The notes beneath the pieces are model-generated. The model was given only the letters and a program-made list of their open reading frames with translations, was not told the origin of the DNA and did no database searches. 64,000 nucleotides of DNA from Wolfiporia cocos. Taxonomy: Eukaryota > Basidiomycota > Agaricomycetes > Polyporales > Phaeolaceae. Positions within the stretch are counted from its first letter, which is position 1; every line of letters starts with the position of its first letter. The stretch lies in NCBI GenBank assembly GCA_029448655.1, contig JACCLO010000005.1:1-64000 (forward strand). The letters run 5' to 3'. The position numbers and the translations under genes were made by a program. Positions 32,613-45,000 of this stretch are shown piece after piece.

Positions 32613-33090
32613 GAGCAGAGAGCAGAGAGTGAGGAGCTGGGACAGGGCGGGGCAGGGACAAGGAGCAATTCATATACCTTAGGATTAGTTGTGATATATC
32701 GCTGTTCCTTTCTGAGCAACCCTGGAATACATCCAATTATATTGAATGTATTGGAATCTCCCCTAGGCACCTTTTGATGTATTTGGAGTTGGTAAGATAC
32801 ATTTGGCAAGTATCTACCATGTATCCTCATGTAGTCTATGGTTCAACTAATATCCAGATGTACCCGGTACATCTAGATACATAAAAATACCTTGAATTCT
32901 CACTGGGCATTAATCCTCGGCAAAAGCAAGATAGGAGTAGGAGGCAGTCATATCTTCATTCTCCACGAAATGGGTAAAATAAACATGCACATTCTTGATG
33001 GCTTCCTTGGCAGACGACGGTGTGTTCTCAGGAACTTTCTCCTCGAGCCTTATAGTACCGAGCAAGGCCCCCAAAAATGCGAGGCTAACA
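32613..33090. other. Region downstream of the second Crinkler-like gene
   Basis: Contains an inverted repeat AGATGTACC/GGTACATCT near 32853-32871 and AT-rich words (GATACAT repeated), possibly the end of a small transposon. No gene is supported. Confidence 0.35.
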
Positions 33091-33092
33091 GC

Positions 33093-36000
33093 TCAGTGAC
33101 AGATAGCCCTATTGCCGACCTTAACTGCCGCATCGAACACTTGTCTCAAGAAGAGGCCCATAATCAGCTGACCTTTGTTCCCTCTCTCGGCCAAGAGCTC
33201 AATTCTCATCGGATCGCGCACGGAGTACGTCACGAGGATCTCGAAGGACTGAGGCATGGTCTGTGAAGTGAACAAAGTGTATACTGCCCGAACCCGACTG
33301 TTGGTTGTGAATTTTATTGCTACTGTCAGACCAATCAGGTATCCCTACGACGGCCCCTGTTCAGGAACGCTCATCCATAGGCCAGTGGCCTGGGTCAACA
33401 AGACTACATGGATCCATTGCCCTCCCCAAGTCTTCTCCATGATAACGTCGCTTGTCGCGAAACATGGCGTCCAGCCGCGGCACAATATTGAGAAGAAGGT
33501 TCCAAGCCGATGGCTTATCCGAACCTACTGGGCCAAACTTGGCGATACCGGCAGACCACAGGTCGTAGGCGGTGAATGCCTCTCCGGACGATTGTTTGCG
33601 TGTCCAATGGGAGGTCCCTCTGGGTATTTTTGTACCGCCTGAGAGGGAACCGAAAGGGCCGGTGCTAAGGCTTGCACATGGTGCTGCCAGCGCAAGCACA
33701 ACCCGGACGATCGGTGGTTTGTAGCACTTCGAATCGAAGATGTTCAACGATACTGGGTCGATGTACTCGAATAAGCGCGCTGTCGCCTTCTCGCCGTAGC
33801 GCCGGTCCATTTTGACTTGGACGACAATGGCAGTGATTTTGTCGGGCCTGAGTTCTGTTCCTTCGAACAAGACAGGAATGATTATATCGATGGCAGTTTG
33901 CTGAGGGCAGCATATCGCAGCCGCTCCGCGAAGCATGAGGAAACGCAAGTACTGGCAATTGACCACACCCTCTTCGCGAAACTGCAAGAAGTGATTGAAG
34001 AATATCTTCGCATCCTTGAAGGCTTCTCCTAGCGTCGGTGTTGGTTCCGCTCACCGGTGCGGCCAAGCGAACTCCTCTTCCACGTCTTCCGCAAACGAGA
34101 CGAATGTCGGCTTAGTCTGGGAGGTGTTGCAGCTAGGCCACAGCTGTTCCAGAAATTGAGGTACCATCGCATATTGGAGCTTTTCGAGTGACGTGTAGGA
34201 CTCCGGACGAGTCAGTTTGTCGCATGCCAGCAGAAGGAGTAGACGTGCAATGACCTCGCCTCGTTCACCTACACTCACATAAGAACCCTTTACCATATCA
34301 AGCAGTGCCTGTGGTACGTCAAAGTCCTTATGATGAAATACCACCCGCGCGGCCTCGGCAAGCACGGGTTCGGAAGCCGACAACGTCACCATATCATGGT
34401 GCTGGCCAGCTGGAAACAGAGCCACACGCATATGTTTTGCTACCTGATTGCGCTGTTCTTTCAACGCCGATGTGTTCGGCTCGTACGTCAATGCAAGGCG
34501 CACTGACAGGCAGGCAAGCTTTTGGGAGAGATCCAGGCTCGTGGCAGGCCACGTCCCGTTGATGAGTTTTTCTATAGCGAAGTAAACCATGTTTTGCCTA
34601 ACGTTCGTTGATCCAAGCTTGTATCTGGCCGCGAATCTGGCGAAAGGTGCATGCGTTGAAGCAGGCGCATCATGGAATGAATGGGAGACTCACAAGGGTC
34701 TTCCTATTAGAACAAGCTGTTTAAGATGTACCACATCCGAGATTTCTGTATAGGTATGCTCATTGTATCTCGTGGCGAAATGATCGAAACCAAGATCCAC
34801 GAATGCATCGTTCACGAATTCTATCCCGGAACTTATGCGTCTTGAAGGATCGTCATGAGGAAGCGGTGCAAGTTGAACAGCGCTTCCAGTAGTCGATAAG
34901 AAGACGGAATACAAGCGGGAGGATTTTGTCAGCTCTCTAAGAGCACGCCGGAGTTCGCCAAAAGTGGACCATGTCTCGCCGTCTTCTCCGTCGCGCTTGA
35001 TTGTGGCAAGGGTGTGTGCTTCATCGAACACAATGATGATCGCGTTGTCTGCAGTAACACAGCGCACCCTCCACCTCATCCTGACGAATGGGGGCCCGGG
35101 GTTGGGTGGTAGTGGGTGGGTGCGTTGGTTTCTCGTGCAGATCAGCTAGTTTAGGTTGCAAAGATGAGAGCAATGAGCAATGATATGCTGCAACACAGTC
35201 GGGCGCACATTGCTCGCGGAGCTTCTGGAAAGACCACGTCTCCTTACAATCTAGGAAAACGTCCCTCAGATGTGGGTGCTTCTTCCAGGCCTCGCTCCGC
35301 GCCTCTTCTGCGATTAAAGGAGATTTGGTGTTCTTGTAGGCATCGACAGACTCCGAGAGGACATGTCGAAATAAGCCACTATCGTCAAAAATTGACCCGA
35401 GCGCGGGGGGGATTCGTTCGTCAAGCTTTCGATGGACCTCAGGTGAGATTACAGAATGAATTTGAGAGCTTGCCGACGCTCTTGAACGATCGGAGTGGTT
35501 TGATTCTGGTCCAGTGACGATGAGCCCCAATTCGAGCGACCACGCCATGATCATGGCGAACGCGAGGCTCACCGCCGCTAACTGTCCTCGATCGATCGCC
35601 ACTAACCAATTTCGGCGAACCGCCGGTTCCTATCTTCGGCCGCTTCGGGTCCTCTGGCTTGTCTTCCGTGCTGTGCCGTTTCCGAGCTGAGACGTCGTCA
35701 TTCCTACGACGAGATGTGAAGAAAGAGCAAAACTCACAGGGCATATTGAGCTGCACGATAATATCCACCAGTTCGACTTGGCCCTCGTTCCCAAAGGAAG
35801 CCATCTTTGTCATATCCAGCTGTGTCGCAATAGCATCGAGGCCCGGCTTCTGCAGCTCCTTCAATCTGTCCATCAGGATATCCCATGCCTTTCGCCCTGC
35901 CCCGTCCTCCTTGGGAAGAGGCTCTTTGGGCTGTGGAAGCTGTAAGAGTCGTCAAAATGCAGCAGAGATCATGGCTACATACCTTCCAGAGAATAATGTT

Positions 36001-36147
36001 CGATGCATCGACTTGTGGCCGCCTCTCATCGCCGATAGCCCTCGCAAGGGCAGTACACGAACGAGCATTGCGGTCGATGAAGACAGATAAAACCGGCTTG
36101 GGATCAGGGTCATAGAGGAGATAAGATATTTCGAGCATATCAGACAT
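33093..36147 (-). pseudogene. Crinkler-like effector gene with P-loop-NTPase-type region
   Basis: Exon 1 (35983-36147) encodes a ubiquitin-like header ending NIILWK, then a 43-nt GT-AG intron (35940-35982) and a helical segment with GLDAIATQLD, parallel in order and intron position to the kinase-type gene at 25836. The body has ETWSFQKLREQCAPD, a Walker-B-like IIIVFDEAHTLA (near 35030), a helical region (34051-34590), and a beta-rich part IDIIIPVLFEG..ITAIVVQVKMDRR typical of this effector class in agaricomycetes. No Walker A (GxxxxGKT/S) can be seen where expected, and the frame changes near 35600 and 34060 are hard to explain by introns, so it may be degraded. Effectors of this class have an N-terminal trafficking header and a C-terminal NTPase/nuclease toxin module. 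Confidence 0.6.
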
Positions 36148-36387
36148 GATGGAGCGAGTGAGACCTTGAGCGCCTATGCATGTGGCGTCCTTGTTCGTGT
36201 TCGTGTTTGAGAGTTACGGGTGCCAACACTCTTGGCTCGTTACTTATGAAGAAATCTGGACGGAGTCATACTGTAACCTGCTCACCGCTACGTTCATCAC
36301 CTTTCGGAGGATAGGTCTTCTGCGGTTCCAGCAAGGCTGGAATCTGCTCCGAGTGAATGCAATCCTCCCACCAAAAATTGGGACGTA

Positions 36388-36423
36388 AGGTAGGGGACGC
36401 AAGGAACGGGCACCCTTATGTAA
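36388..36423 (+). repeat. Left terminal inverted repeat
   Basis: Begins AGGTAGGGGACGCAAGG and ends CCCTTATGTAA, preceded by TA. Matches the reverse complement of 50833-50868 with two differences. Confidence 0.85.
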
Positions 36424-36940
36424 TACTGTCACGTGATACTTTCCCATGGCCAAATCACGGTGTCCGACCAAAAATCGGGCACGAAGCAGGAGGGAATCTG
36501 AAGCAAATAGATGTATTATGTGCCATATTTACTGTGGAATTCAGCTTTCAGCTCCTGTGCTATCGATGCTGGAAGTACACGGTGCCCGTGGTACTTCCGA
36601 TTGGCCCATGAGGCTTCTGCTCCATCCAACCCCTGTGAATATGCAGATATAAAGCGTGCTGCACGATTGGCATATCTACAACAGTCAGGAATTCAGAAAT
36701 TAATCCAAGTAGACTCAGTTTGGCAACTCACCGGTGGATCTGAACAAGTGAGGGCTTTTCAAGGCAGGCTATTATGTTCTCTTCCATCTGCTTGAGGTCT
36801 GCAGTTCTTGGACTAATGCGATAGTGATATTTTGAAGCTCTCCAATATTGCTCAATAAAATTGAGCTCAGGATGGTACTTTGGACAGTGTTACGGGTCGA
36901 ATACCTGTTCGTATATTCGAGTCGCGAATATAGATCGTTC

Positions 36941-37559
36941 TAACACAAGATAACACTTACTTGTAATGTTCTTGGTATTTGCTGGTTAGGCAAGGGATAA
37001 GCAGGTGTTAAGCAGGATACGTTGAGTGGTTAACTCGTAGTATGAATGCAATGAATAGAACTGAGGCAATAGCGCTCAGCAAGTCCAGTATATATACATG
37101 ATAAATAAGACCCCTAACAGTTTTATTAGATAATACTAGTGTCCGTATTCGTATGTACAAGTCCCCAGGTACCTAAGTACTTAGTAATATACGATAAATA
37201 CATATGCCGATCAAAACCGGGATATAGAAAGGCGGCGTAGGCCGCACGAATGGCGTTTTGCGCTCTTGTCATTACAAAGACGGGGCGTGACCAAAGCCGG
37301 GTCCGCTGACATTTATATGCTGACTGCTTCCGGACGGAATGTCCAATTGGCTGGAACTAGACATGTGACTGATGGTAACTACTAATGATAAGATAAGACC
37401 ATCGTTACGGGAGATAACGCGGCCATCATTCGGCACGTATGTAACCGTTATCTTATGAACCAGATAAGCTAGTTATTGGTCTAGAAAGTCGTAGATAATT
37501 CGTAGAATTGCCGGAAAAATAGTAAGAAATATAGGGAATCTAGGAGAATTCTTGTGACA
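36941..37559 (-). repeat. 3' LTR of element D (619 bp)
   Basis: TAACACAAGATAAC at the left and GAATTCTTGTGACA at the right, with the polypurine tract adjoining. Same length as the partner at 47063-47681. Confidence 0.92.
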
Positions 37560-37572
37560 TTACCCCCCCCTT
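37560..37572 (-). other. Polypurine tract of element D
   Basis: Sense AAGGGGGGGGTAA (eight G) directly before the 3' LTR. Confidence 0.85.
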
Positions 37573-37649
37573 AGATTTCAACGACCCCGTTGAGAGTAGA
37601 AGTTGTGCTAGAGCCCATTGAAGAGTTAGTCTTTACGATTTTTCTACTT

Positions 37650-39783
37650 TTATCGTCCCGTCGATCCAAAACCTTGTGTACCACGTCTGGTTGGCTTGTT
37701 GAACTGCTCGTTGTAGGGTCCACTTCCATGTAGGTGAGGTCGGATTTCTTTTTCGAACTTCTCCTTGGTCATGGATTCCTGTATTTCGGGTGTGATCGCT
37801 ACTTCGCAGATTAGCTGAGCAATTCGGTCGCCTTTCTTTACTTGGTACGGGTCTCCAGTGAGGTTCATCAACATAACAAAGACTTCTCCGCGGTAGTCAT
37901 GGTCTATTACACCTGCAAGGACATCGATGCCCCTTTTTGCAAGTCCAGACCTTGGCACTATCCGACCGTATGTCCCATAAGGAACTTTGATACGAATATC
38001 GGTGGGGACCGAAGCAGATTTCCATGAATTAATTAGGATATCCTGCGCGGCATATAGATCATAGCCGATCGCATCGGTTGTTCCCCTGGTCGGTAGTTGG
38101 CCATTGACTCCTACTTCGATTTCCAAGTCTTCGTTGAACTCAACGTCGGAATGTACCCATTGCCCTGTAAAGGGATCGTGCTTGTAGTACACTTTCGGTT
38201 GTGTAGGGTCAACATCGTCTCGATATTGGGGCCAATCATCGGGCCAGACACACGTGTCTGAGTCCCAATCTGGCGAGTCAGGGTCGAAGATGGCTACTGT
38301 CTGCCGTGTTCCGCCGAGTCTAGTTGATCGGCGAAGGGGTTGATTTGGGTCGGTACTAAGGGCTGAGTATTTTGCCTTGTACTCGTCCAATATCTCCTTA
38401 GCGTTAGCCAAATGCTCCTCGACTTCCCATGTATCCTCCGCAGGTCCGGTTCCTTTCCAATGGATAAGGTATTCCCACCGGCCGCGTCGGTTACGATGGT
38501 CGAGAATGGCTTCCACTTCCCATTCTTCCGGGTCTTCCATTTCCATTGGCTTATCAGCCGCTGGAGGATGACTTTTCTGACCTTCGATGGTTGATTCCTT
38601 GTACATGACCAGTTTTGAAGCATGGAACACAGGGTGATAGGCTCTATATTGTGCGTCCATGTACACCTTGAACGTTACCGGTCCCAATTTCTCCGTGATT
38701 CGGAATGGGCCGATGTAGCAAGGGGCTAGACTCCTTTCGGTGTCTTGCCAACTTCGCACGTCCACGAGTACTTTGTCGCCTACTTTGAAGGGGACAACTT
38801 GTTTCTTTTGGTCATAGTACCAGGACCATCTTTCGGCTGCAATTTTCATTGCCGCCTTAGCTTTCTCTTGTGCAGAGAACCGTGTGTTCGCAATCTCTAC
38901 TAAGTCTTTGTTTCGACTTGGCTCGAAACTGCTTGGTCCTGCAATTGGATGACGACCTAATTCCACCAGGAACGGAGATTCCTTGGTAGTTTCGCTGGCT
39001 GCATTATTGTACGCAAATTCCGCTGTTGGCAGGAACTCCGACCAGTTATCTTTTTGGTACGTATTGATATAGCACCGTAGATACTGTTCGAGTATTTGGT
39101 TTACTCGTTCGGTTTGTCCGTCTGCCTGCGGATGGTACGCAGTAGTCATCGACCTTTTGATGTCCCAGCAGGGTACACCATTCACCAAATAGTTTTGAGG
39201 CGAATTGTGTCCCTCTGTCCGATACTATCTGTTTCGGTAACCCATGTGAGGGATCTACCTTTTGATAGAGTATCGTAGCTAGGTCTTTTGTTGAGAAGGT
39301 ATTTTCAATTGGGAAAAACCTTGCTCTTTTGGTCAACCGATCCACCACGACCATAATCGCGTCATGCATTCCCGATGGGGGTAGCTGAGTAATCAGGTCT
39401 ATTGTCATCACTTCCCACGGGCCTGACGGCACCGGTAAGGGTTGCAGGGGGCCGTACGGCCTCTGCGGGTGGTTCTTCATACGTTGGCATGTGTCGCATC
39501 CGTCTACGTATTTTTTGACGTAAACGAACATTCCGGGCCACCAATAGTTGCGGCTTAGCAATTCGTATGTTTTGTAACGTCCGAAATGCCCAGCTGACTT
39601 GTGATCGTGATGGTACTCGACCACTTGCCGTCTGATATCTGCTGGTGTAGCTGGAACGTAGACTTTGCCTCTTCGGAGGAGTAACCCTCCTTCGTAGTTC
39701 CATTCTAATAGGTCTTTTTTGAATTCACGAGGGCCGGATGAGAGCAGCTCCTTGTAGTCTTTTGTGACCTTGTCGTCTAGCAA
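37650..39783 (-). pseudogene. Element D Pol, C-terminal part: integrase, chromodomain, dUTPase
   Basis: Segment 39046-39783 carries the H2C2 zinc region (HHDHKSAGHFGRY..CDTCQRMK), TIDLITQLPPSG and VSDRGTQFASKLF. A 1-nt insertion near 39160 shifts the frame to 37650-39188, which starts inside integrase (TTAYHPQADGQTERVNQ) and holds the chromodomain (EWEVEAILDHRNRRGRW, about residues 225-280) and a complete dUTPase (about 385-512: AIGYDLYAA, PRSGLAKRG, GVIDHDYRGEV, KGDRIAQLI, GTQGFGSTGR). The stop at 37650 precedes the polypurine tract by about 75 bp. Confidence 0.9.
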
Positions 39784-39798
39784 CGCTTTGCGAATCTC

Positions 39799-42063
39799 TC
39801 AGAGTATCGATTCATCTTCCGATTGTGGGGCAGTATCAAGAGCCATTGCCATGTACTCTTGCTCGAAACACTCAGGTTTCAGAAGAACCTGGTCGCGATT
39901 ATCGAGATCCACCCCCTCCTCACGGTCTGGCCGCCTGGACAGAGGATCCGCGGTTAGCATTGTTTTGCCAGGTTTGTGCTTCATTTGGAAGTTGAAGCGT
40001 GAGAGGTACAGTGCCCAACGGGCTTGTCGTCTCGTCAGTTTTTGCGCCGTTTTGAAATAGGTCAGGTTTAAGTGATCCGACCATATCTCGAACTTTTCAG
40101 GGTGTCCCTCTAGGTAGTGTCGCCACTCCTCTAGAGCCCTGATGACAGCCAACATTTCCTTGTCGTAGATCTCGTAGTTCCTTTCCGGGGCACTTAGCGA
40201 TTTGCTATAGTACGCCACGGGGTGGAATTTTTTATCCGTAGGATCTAACTGAGATAGTACTGCTCCGGTAGCGAAGTCTGACGCATCTGTTTCTACGCGG
40301 AAAGGCTGATCGTGCGACGGGATTCGAAGCACGGGCGCTTTGGTAAATGCTTCCTTTAGGGTTTGGAAGGCATTTTCCTGCTCGGCGTCCCAATGCCAAG
40401 CTTCTGACGTTTTGGTCAGCATGGTGAGTGGTTTGGCTATTTTTGAGAAACCTTCTATGAATCGCCTGTAGAAATTGGCAAATCCAAGGAAAGCTTGAAC
40501 CTCTTTGACCTTAGTAGGTCTAGGCCAGTCCTGAACTCCGGCGTACTTCTTCGGGTCCATCATGATGTTACCGTCGGAAATGATCATTCCTAGGTATTCG
40601 ATGGAAGACTGTTCGAAAAAGCACTTTTCGGGCTTAGCATACAAGTCCGAGTCTTTCAGGGTTTGTAGGACCCCTTTGGTAAGTCGCCGATGTTCCTCCA
40701 TATCATTCCCGAAAATCAAGATGTCGTCTAGGTAGACAACCACCTTGCCGGTCCGAATGAACGGTGCGAGGATAGAGTTCATCATCGCTTGGAACGTTGC
40801 GGGGGCATTGCAGAAACCGAAATGCATTACCGTTGCCTCGTATAGTCCACGGTGTGTAATGAACGCCGTCTTCCATTCATCACCTTCCTTGATGCGGACA
40901 TTATTGTATCCCCATCTAAGGTCGATTTTGGTGAAGATGGTCGCGTGGGACAATTGATCGATGAGATCATCGATCCGAGGTATCGGATAACGATTTTTTA
41001 CGGTTATTTCGTTTAGCCTCCTGTAATCGACAACCATCCGCAGCCCTCCATCCTTTTTATGGACGAAGAAGACTGGGGATGCCATCGGACTTTCGGATGG
41101 TCGAATGTAACCCTTCCGAAGTTCGGTGTCTATCCACTCATCCAAGCTGTTACGCTCTTGGGGAGACATTTTGTATGGTTTTACCGGTGGTGGAAGCTGC
41201 GCATCTGGTTCAAGCAGTATGGCGTGATCCCAGGGCTTCCGTTCCGGCATCCTCTCTGACGCCTTTTGTGAGAACACCGTTGGCCCATACTCTTGGTATT
41301 GTTCGGGCACTAACGATCGCCATTTTTCAATGTCAATCGGTGGTGTGTTTTCCTCACGGTCGTCTGCTTCGTTGAGGTCTTTGTCAAGTACCTCGGCTAC
41401 CAACTGTGTCAGCAGGTTCATTTCCTCGTCGTCAAGGGTTGCCACCCAAGCGATCAAAGGATTTTCGGGATCCTCCTCTCCTAATATGTCCACGGGAGTG
41501 TCCCAAATCGAATTTACTTCGATGATTTCCTTTTCTGGGAGTTCAACTGCTTCCTCCTCAGAAGGGCGGTTGCCCTTTTTTCTGGCGTAGGTTTGGTCGT
41601 GGGTACAGCGTGCATATTCCATTTCTCCTTTCCTCCAATCAAAGGTAGGATTGTGGAGACGCAACCAGTCATAGCCAAGGATTAGGTCTGGCTCTAGGTG
41701 CATGACCGTCAGACCTATTTTTTCCTTGTGTGTGCCATGTTGCATAAATGCTTTTACTGATTGCGTTAAGCGGCCGGCGACGTTTTCTGTTCCGTCTGCG
41801 TTTGTAACCGTAATAGGAAACGCTAATTTGTCGGTGACCAGCTTATGTTTATCGACCAATCGTTGTGATATGGTTGCACTGCTGTCGATTAAAGCCAGAG
41901 CCTGCACTTTTTGCCCATATACCCAGAGTGTTACTTCGACACGGAAAGATCGAGCGAAGTCGCGCGCATCGTTGCCAAAAATATGGTACATTGACTCGAA
42001 TACACTCTTTACAGCGGGTACGGGACTAAAATGACATGGGAGCACAAGTGGGCAGGTCATCAC
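39799..42063 (-). pseudogene. Element D Pol, N-terminal part: protease, RT, RNase H
   Basis: Starts MTCPLVLPCHF at the ATG 42058-42060, which overlaps the gag stop as TGATG. The protease site reads LIDSSATIS, so the Gly of DSG is Ser (GGT to AGT by inference), followed by LEPDLILGYDWL. RT motifs: KKDGGLRMVVDYRRLNE, FTKIDLRWGYNN, FGFCNAPATFQ, VYLDDILIFGN. RNase H motifs: VETDASDFATGAVLSQ, YEIYDKEMLAV, WSDHLNLTYF. The frame ends in a TGA at 39799-39801 that replaces an expected Arg codon (CGA) just before EIRKALLDD. Confidence 0.9.
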
Positions 42064-45000
42064 ATGTGCTCGGTGGGAAAACCCGAGGCAGAGCTTCCGT
42101 AGATGCCCAGGGTGTTTGCGGAGTCGGCTATCCGCTTGCGAAGCCAGGGCAGATGTGTCCTGAGGGAGTCGCCCGACGGTGTAGGTGCAGTCAAAGTCGA
42201 ACCAGTCGACTGGGTCTGGACGGGGCTGGTGCTTTCTGCCAATCGCACCGTGCTCCCACTTTGCTCCTCATCGCTGATGCGCGTAGTGGGGGCCAGAGGA
42301 ACCACCTCTGGTTGCTTCGGAACGTTGGTCCGGATGGTCCCTACGGTGGCTTGGGGGGACTCATCTTCGTCGTCAGTCACCAGTTCCTGAGTGCTGACAA
42401 TTCGGACCTTGTATTTCTTTTTCGGGTCCAATTTCTTCTGGCCTGACTGTTGCGTTCCGCTCGACGAGCCTGTCGGCTTCGTTGTTCCGCTTCCACTACT
42501 GGCCGGCTTGGCTTCCTTCGGCTTGTTCTTAGGGTTTTCAGGACAGTCGCCCCACTTGTGTTGTCCAGGGTGCTTGCGACAGTCCTTCCCGTAAGAGCCG
42601 GTTTCCTTTGCCTTGCCTTTGCCTTTGTCATCAGCCTTGGCAGGCTTCGACGTAGCTTTGTCGGCGGTCTTGCCAGACCCCGACGACTCCTTCTTCTTTT
42701 TTTCCTCAAAGATTTTGCCTTTGAGCTTGTCCAGGTATTGCCTCTTATAGAGGTCAATGGCCATATCAAGGTATACCTCCCAGTCGGTCGGCATTGTAAA
42801 GCCGGGGACCGATTCCAAGGTAGCGAGGGTCTCTCGCACCTTTTCCGGGAGGATCCGTTTGATGTGACTGAACAACGTCTTGTTGTCAGTCTCGGCCAGG
42901 CGAGCCAGGGTCCTGAGCTTCTGTGCCCAAGAAAAGAAGTCCAATTGGAGCTTCTTTTTCCCTTCGTCTCCGAAGTACCCTTCAATCTCCTTTTCGGCAA
43001 TTTCCTTGTCCGTCTTCTTGCCGTACACCTTCTCGATTGTTTCCGCAAACGTTTTCCAGGTGTGCCCCGAGGTTTGTCCGGCGGCGATTTTATCAACTAC
43101 CGGCGACATGTATTGGTAGGCCTCGCCCGTAAGCCGTAGCAGGGCTTGGCGAACCTTGTCCTCCTCGAGGGTCACCTTGGCGTCTGCGAAATACATGCCC
43201 ATTTTTTGGATCCATTCTTTCGACGAGATGGAATCCTTAGGGCCCGAGAATTTGGGCGGCTGAGTCGGTTTGGTCTGTTGGAAGTTGACCGTTGTGGCGG
43301 CTGCTGTCGCGGCTGCCGGTGCGTTTTTTAGAGCGGTTAACTCCGCTTCGAGTTGGTCAATTCTATTAATTAGTGCCGTGACCTGGGCACCGCTGGGTCC
43401 CGCGGTTGGGACTGCCGGACGCTTTTGCAGTACTGCAATGTCTTTTTCTATGCGGACGAACCGATTTTCGGAAAGGGTATCCAATTGTTGCCGCAAACTC
43501 TCCGCTTCCTCTAGTGCTTCGATTCTGTTCTGAAGCACCTGGTTATGACTCCGAATTTGGTTGGTCTTATTCCAGACCATTTCCAAATCCGTGTCTACCC
43601 GGCTTTTGTAAGCCGCGAGGTTGCTGTAGAGGTGGTTCTTGGCTTGGTACAGCGCCTCTCTGTAAGCTTCTTTTCCCACCTGCAGAACTTCGTCTGAGGC
43701 GGCCACTTCCAGAGTGCGCTGCAACCTTCCCATCAATTCGTTCTCGCTCCTTTCCGGCTGCGCAACGATTTCCAGAGTCCTCCTTTCGTATGAAGGGAGG
43801 AGATCGGGGAGTGTCCCGAATAGGGGCTCCGTGCCGACTGGTTCCTCTGGCCGTGGAGTCTCGCTGCCTTTGGGGGTAATGACTGCTCGGCGTGCGGGTG
43901 TTTCCGGGTTGAAGAGCCTGGCGGCTCTCGTGCGTGGCGACGCTTCTTCCTGGGAGTACCAGTGGACATCACCGTAGTAGACTATGAGGTCCGCTAGGGA
44001 GATGGCGGTACAGTAGTTGTCCCACCTCCACCACGAGATGTGGTTCCTAGTCGAATCTTCCCCATAGTACTTGATGTACGCCGTATGGTTTACATTCAGG
44101 AATGGGCGCACATGCGCCGGAATTGAGTTGAAGGAGGTGACTGACACAGTATGCCTGTGGGACTCACCAAGTGCCTATATTGTTGAGATAAGGCGACTTA
44201 GAGAGGAAGCAATACCAGCGCAGCAGGATGTGAGAGGTTATTCTACGGCGCAAGCCGAGAGAATAATAGAACTAAAGTTATAGGGCGTCAAGCCCCTACT
44301 TATATACATGTTTATGGGAAGGTCACGTGCTACTAGCTAGTCGTTACCTTTCCGGGTTATGTGGCTTTGCCAAGAGGCGAAGCGCTATCTTATCTGATGT
44401 TTATGGACTCTATCTACAATGGCCGTGATGGGCCCTAATGGCCGCACCAATCGTAGGATAGGGATTTGTGTATATTATCATATGAACGCGGGCGCAGCCC
44501 GGGTATATGGAGAAGCCGGTTGCCGGATACCTTGCGGTATAATGGCGATTGGCCGGGCTTCATTGGATGACCAAGGCGAGACGCCGAGGTTGTTATGCCA
44601 TTGGACGGGAAGTACCTTGGCATGTGTTACAGCCCGGACCGGATGGTTACCGGGGCATGTATTGGACTTAGCCGTGAGGCGAGGTCCGGTGTTTGGGCAA
44701 CGCCGTGATGGCAGAAGCCCGGGACTTGGAGAACACCGAGTCCGTGGGATGGCCGAGAAGGCCGAGCCTATAGCAATATTGCCTTGGTGCTAATATAGTG
44801 CTATTTGGCCGTGTTGCCATAATTATGCGAAGGCGTGGCGCGCCTGAGGTGCCATTATGATCGAGGATCTTATGGCGGTGGGAAGCCGGGAAGGCCTACC
44901 CAATAGTACAAGGCCATGAGGCACTGTTTGTACATGTGGACATTATTATGCGAGCGTGCCGCGCTCGGCCTATCATTATGATCTAGGATCTATGACGTGG

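Noticed and set aside
33817..34032. Small plus-strand frames within 33-36 kb
   Set aside because: Antisense shadows of the second Crinkler-like gene, whose motifs are on the minus strand.
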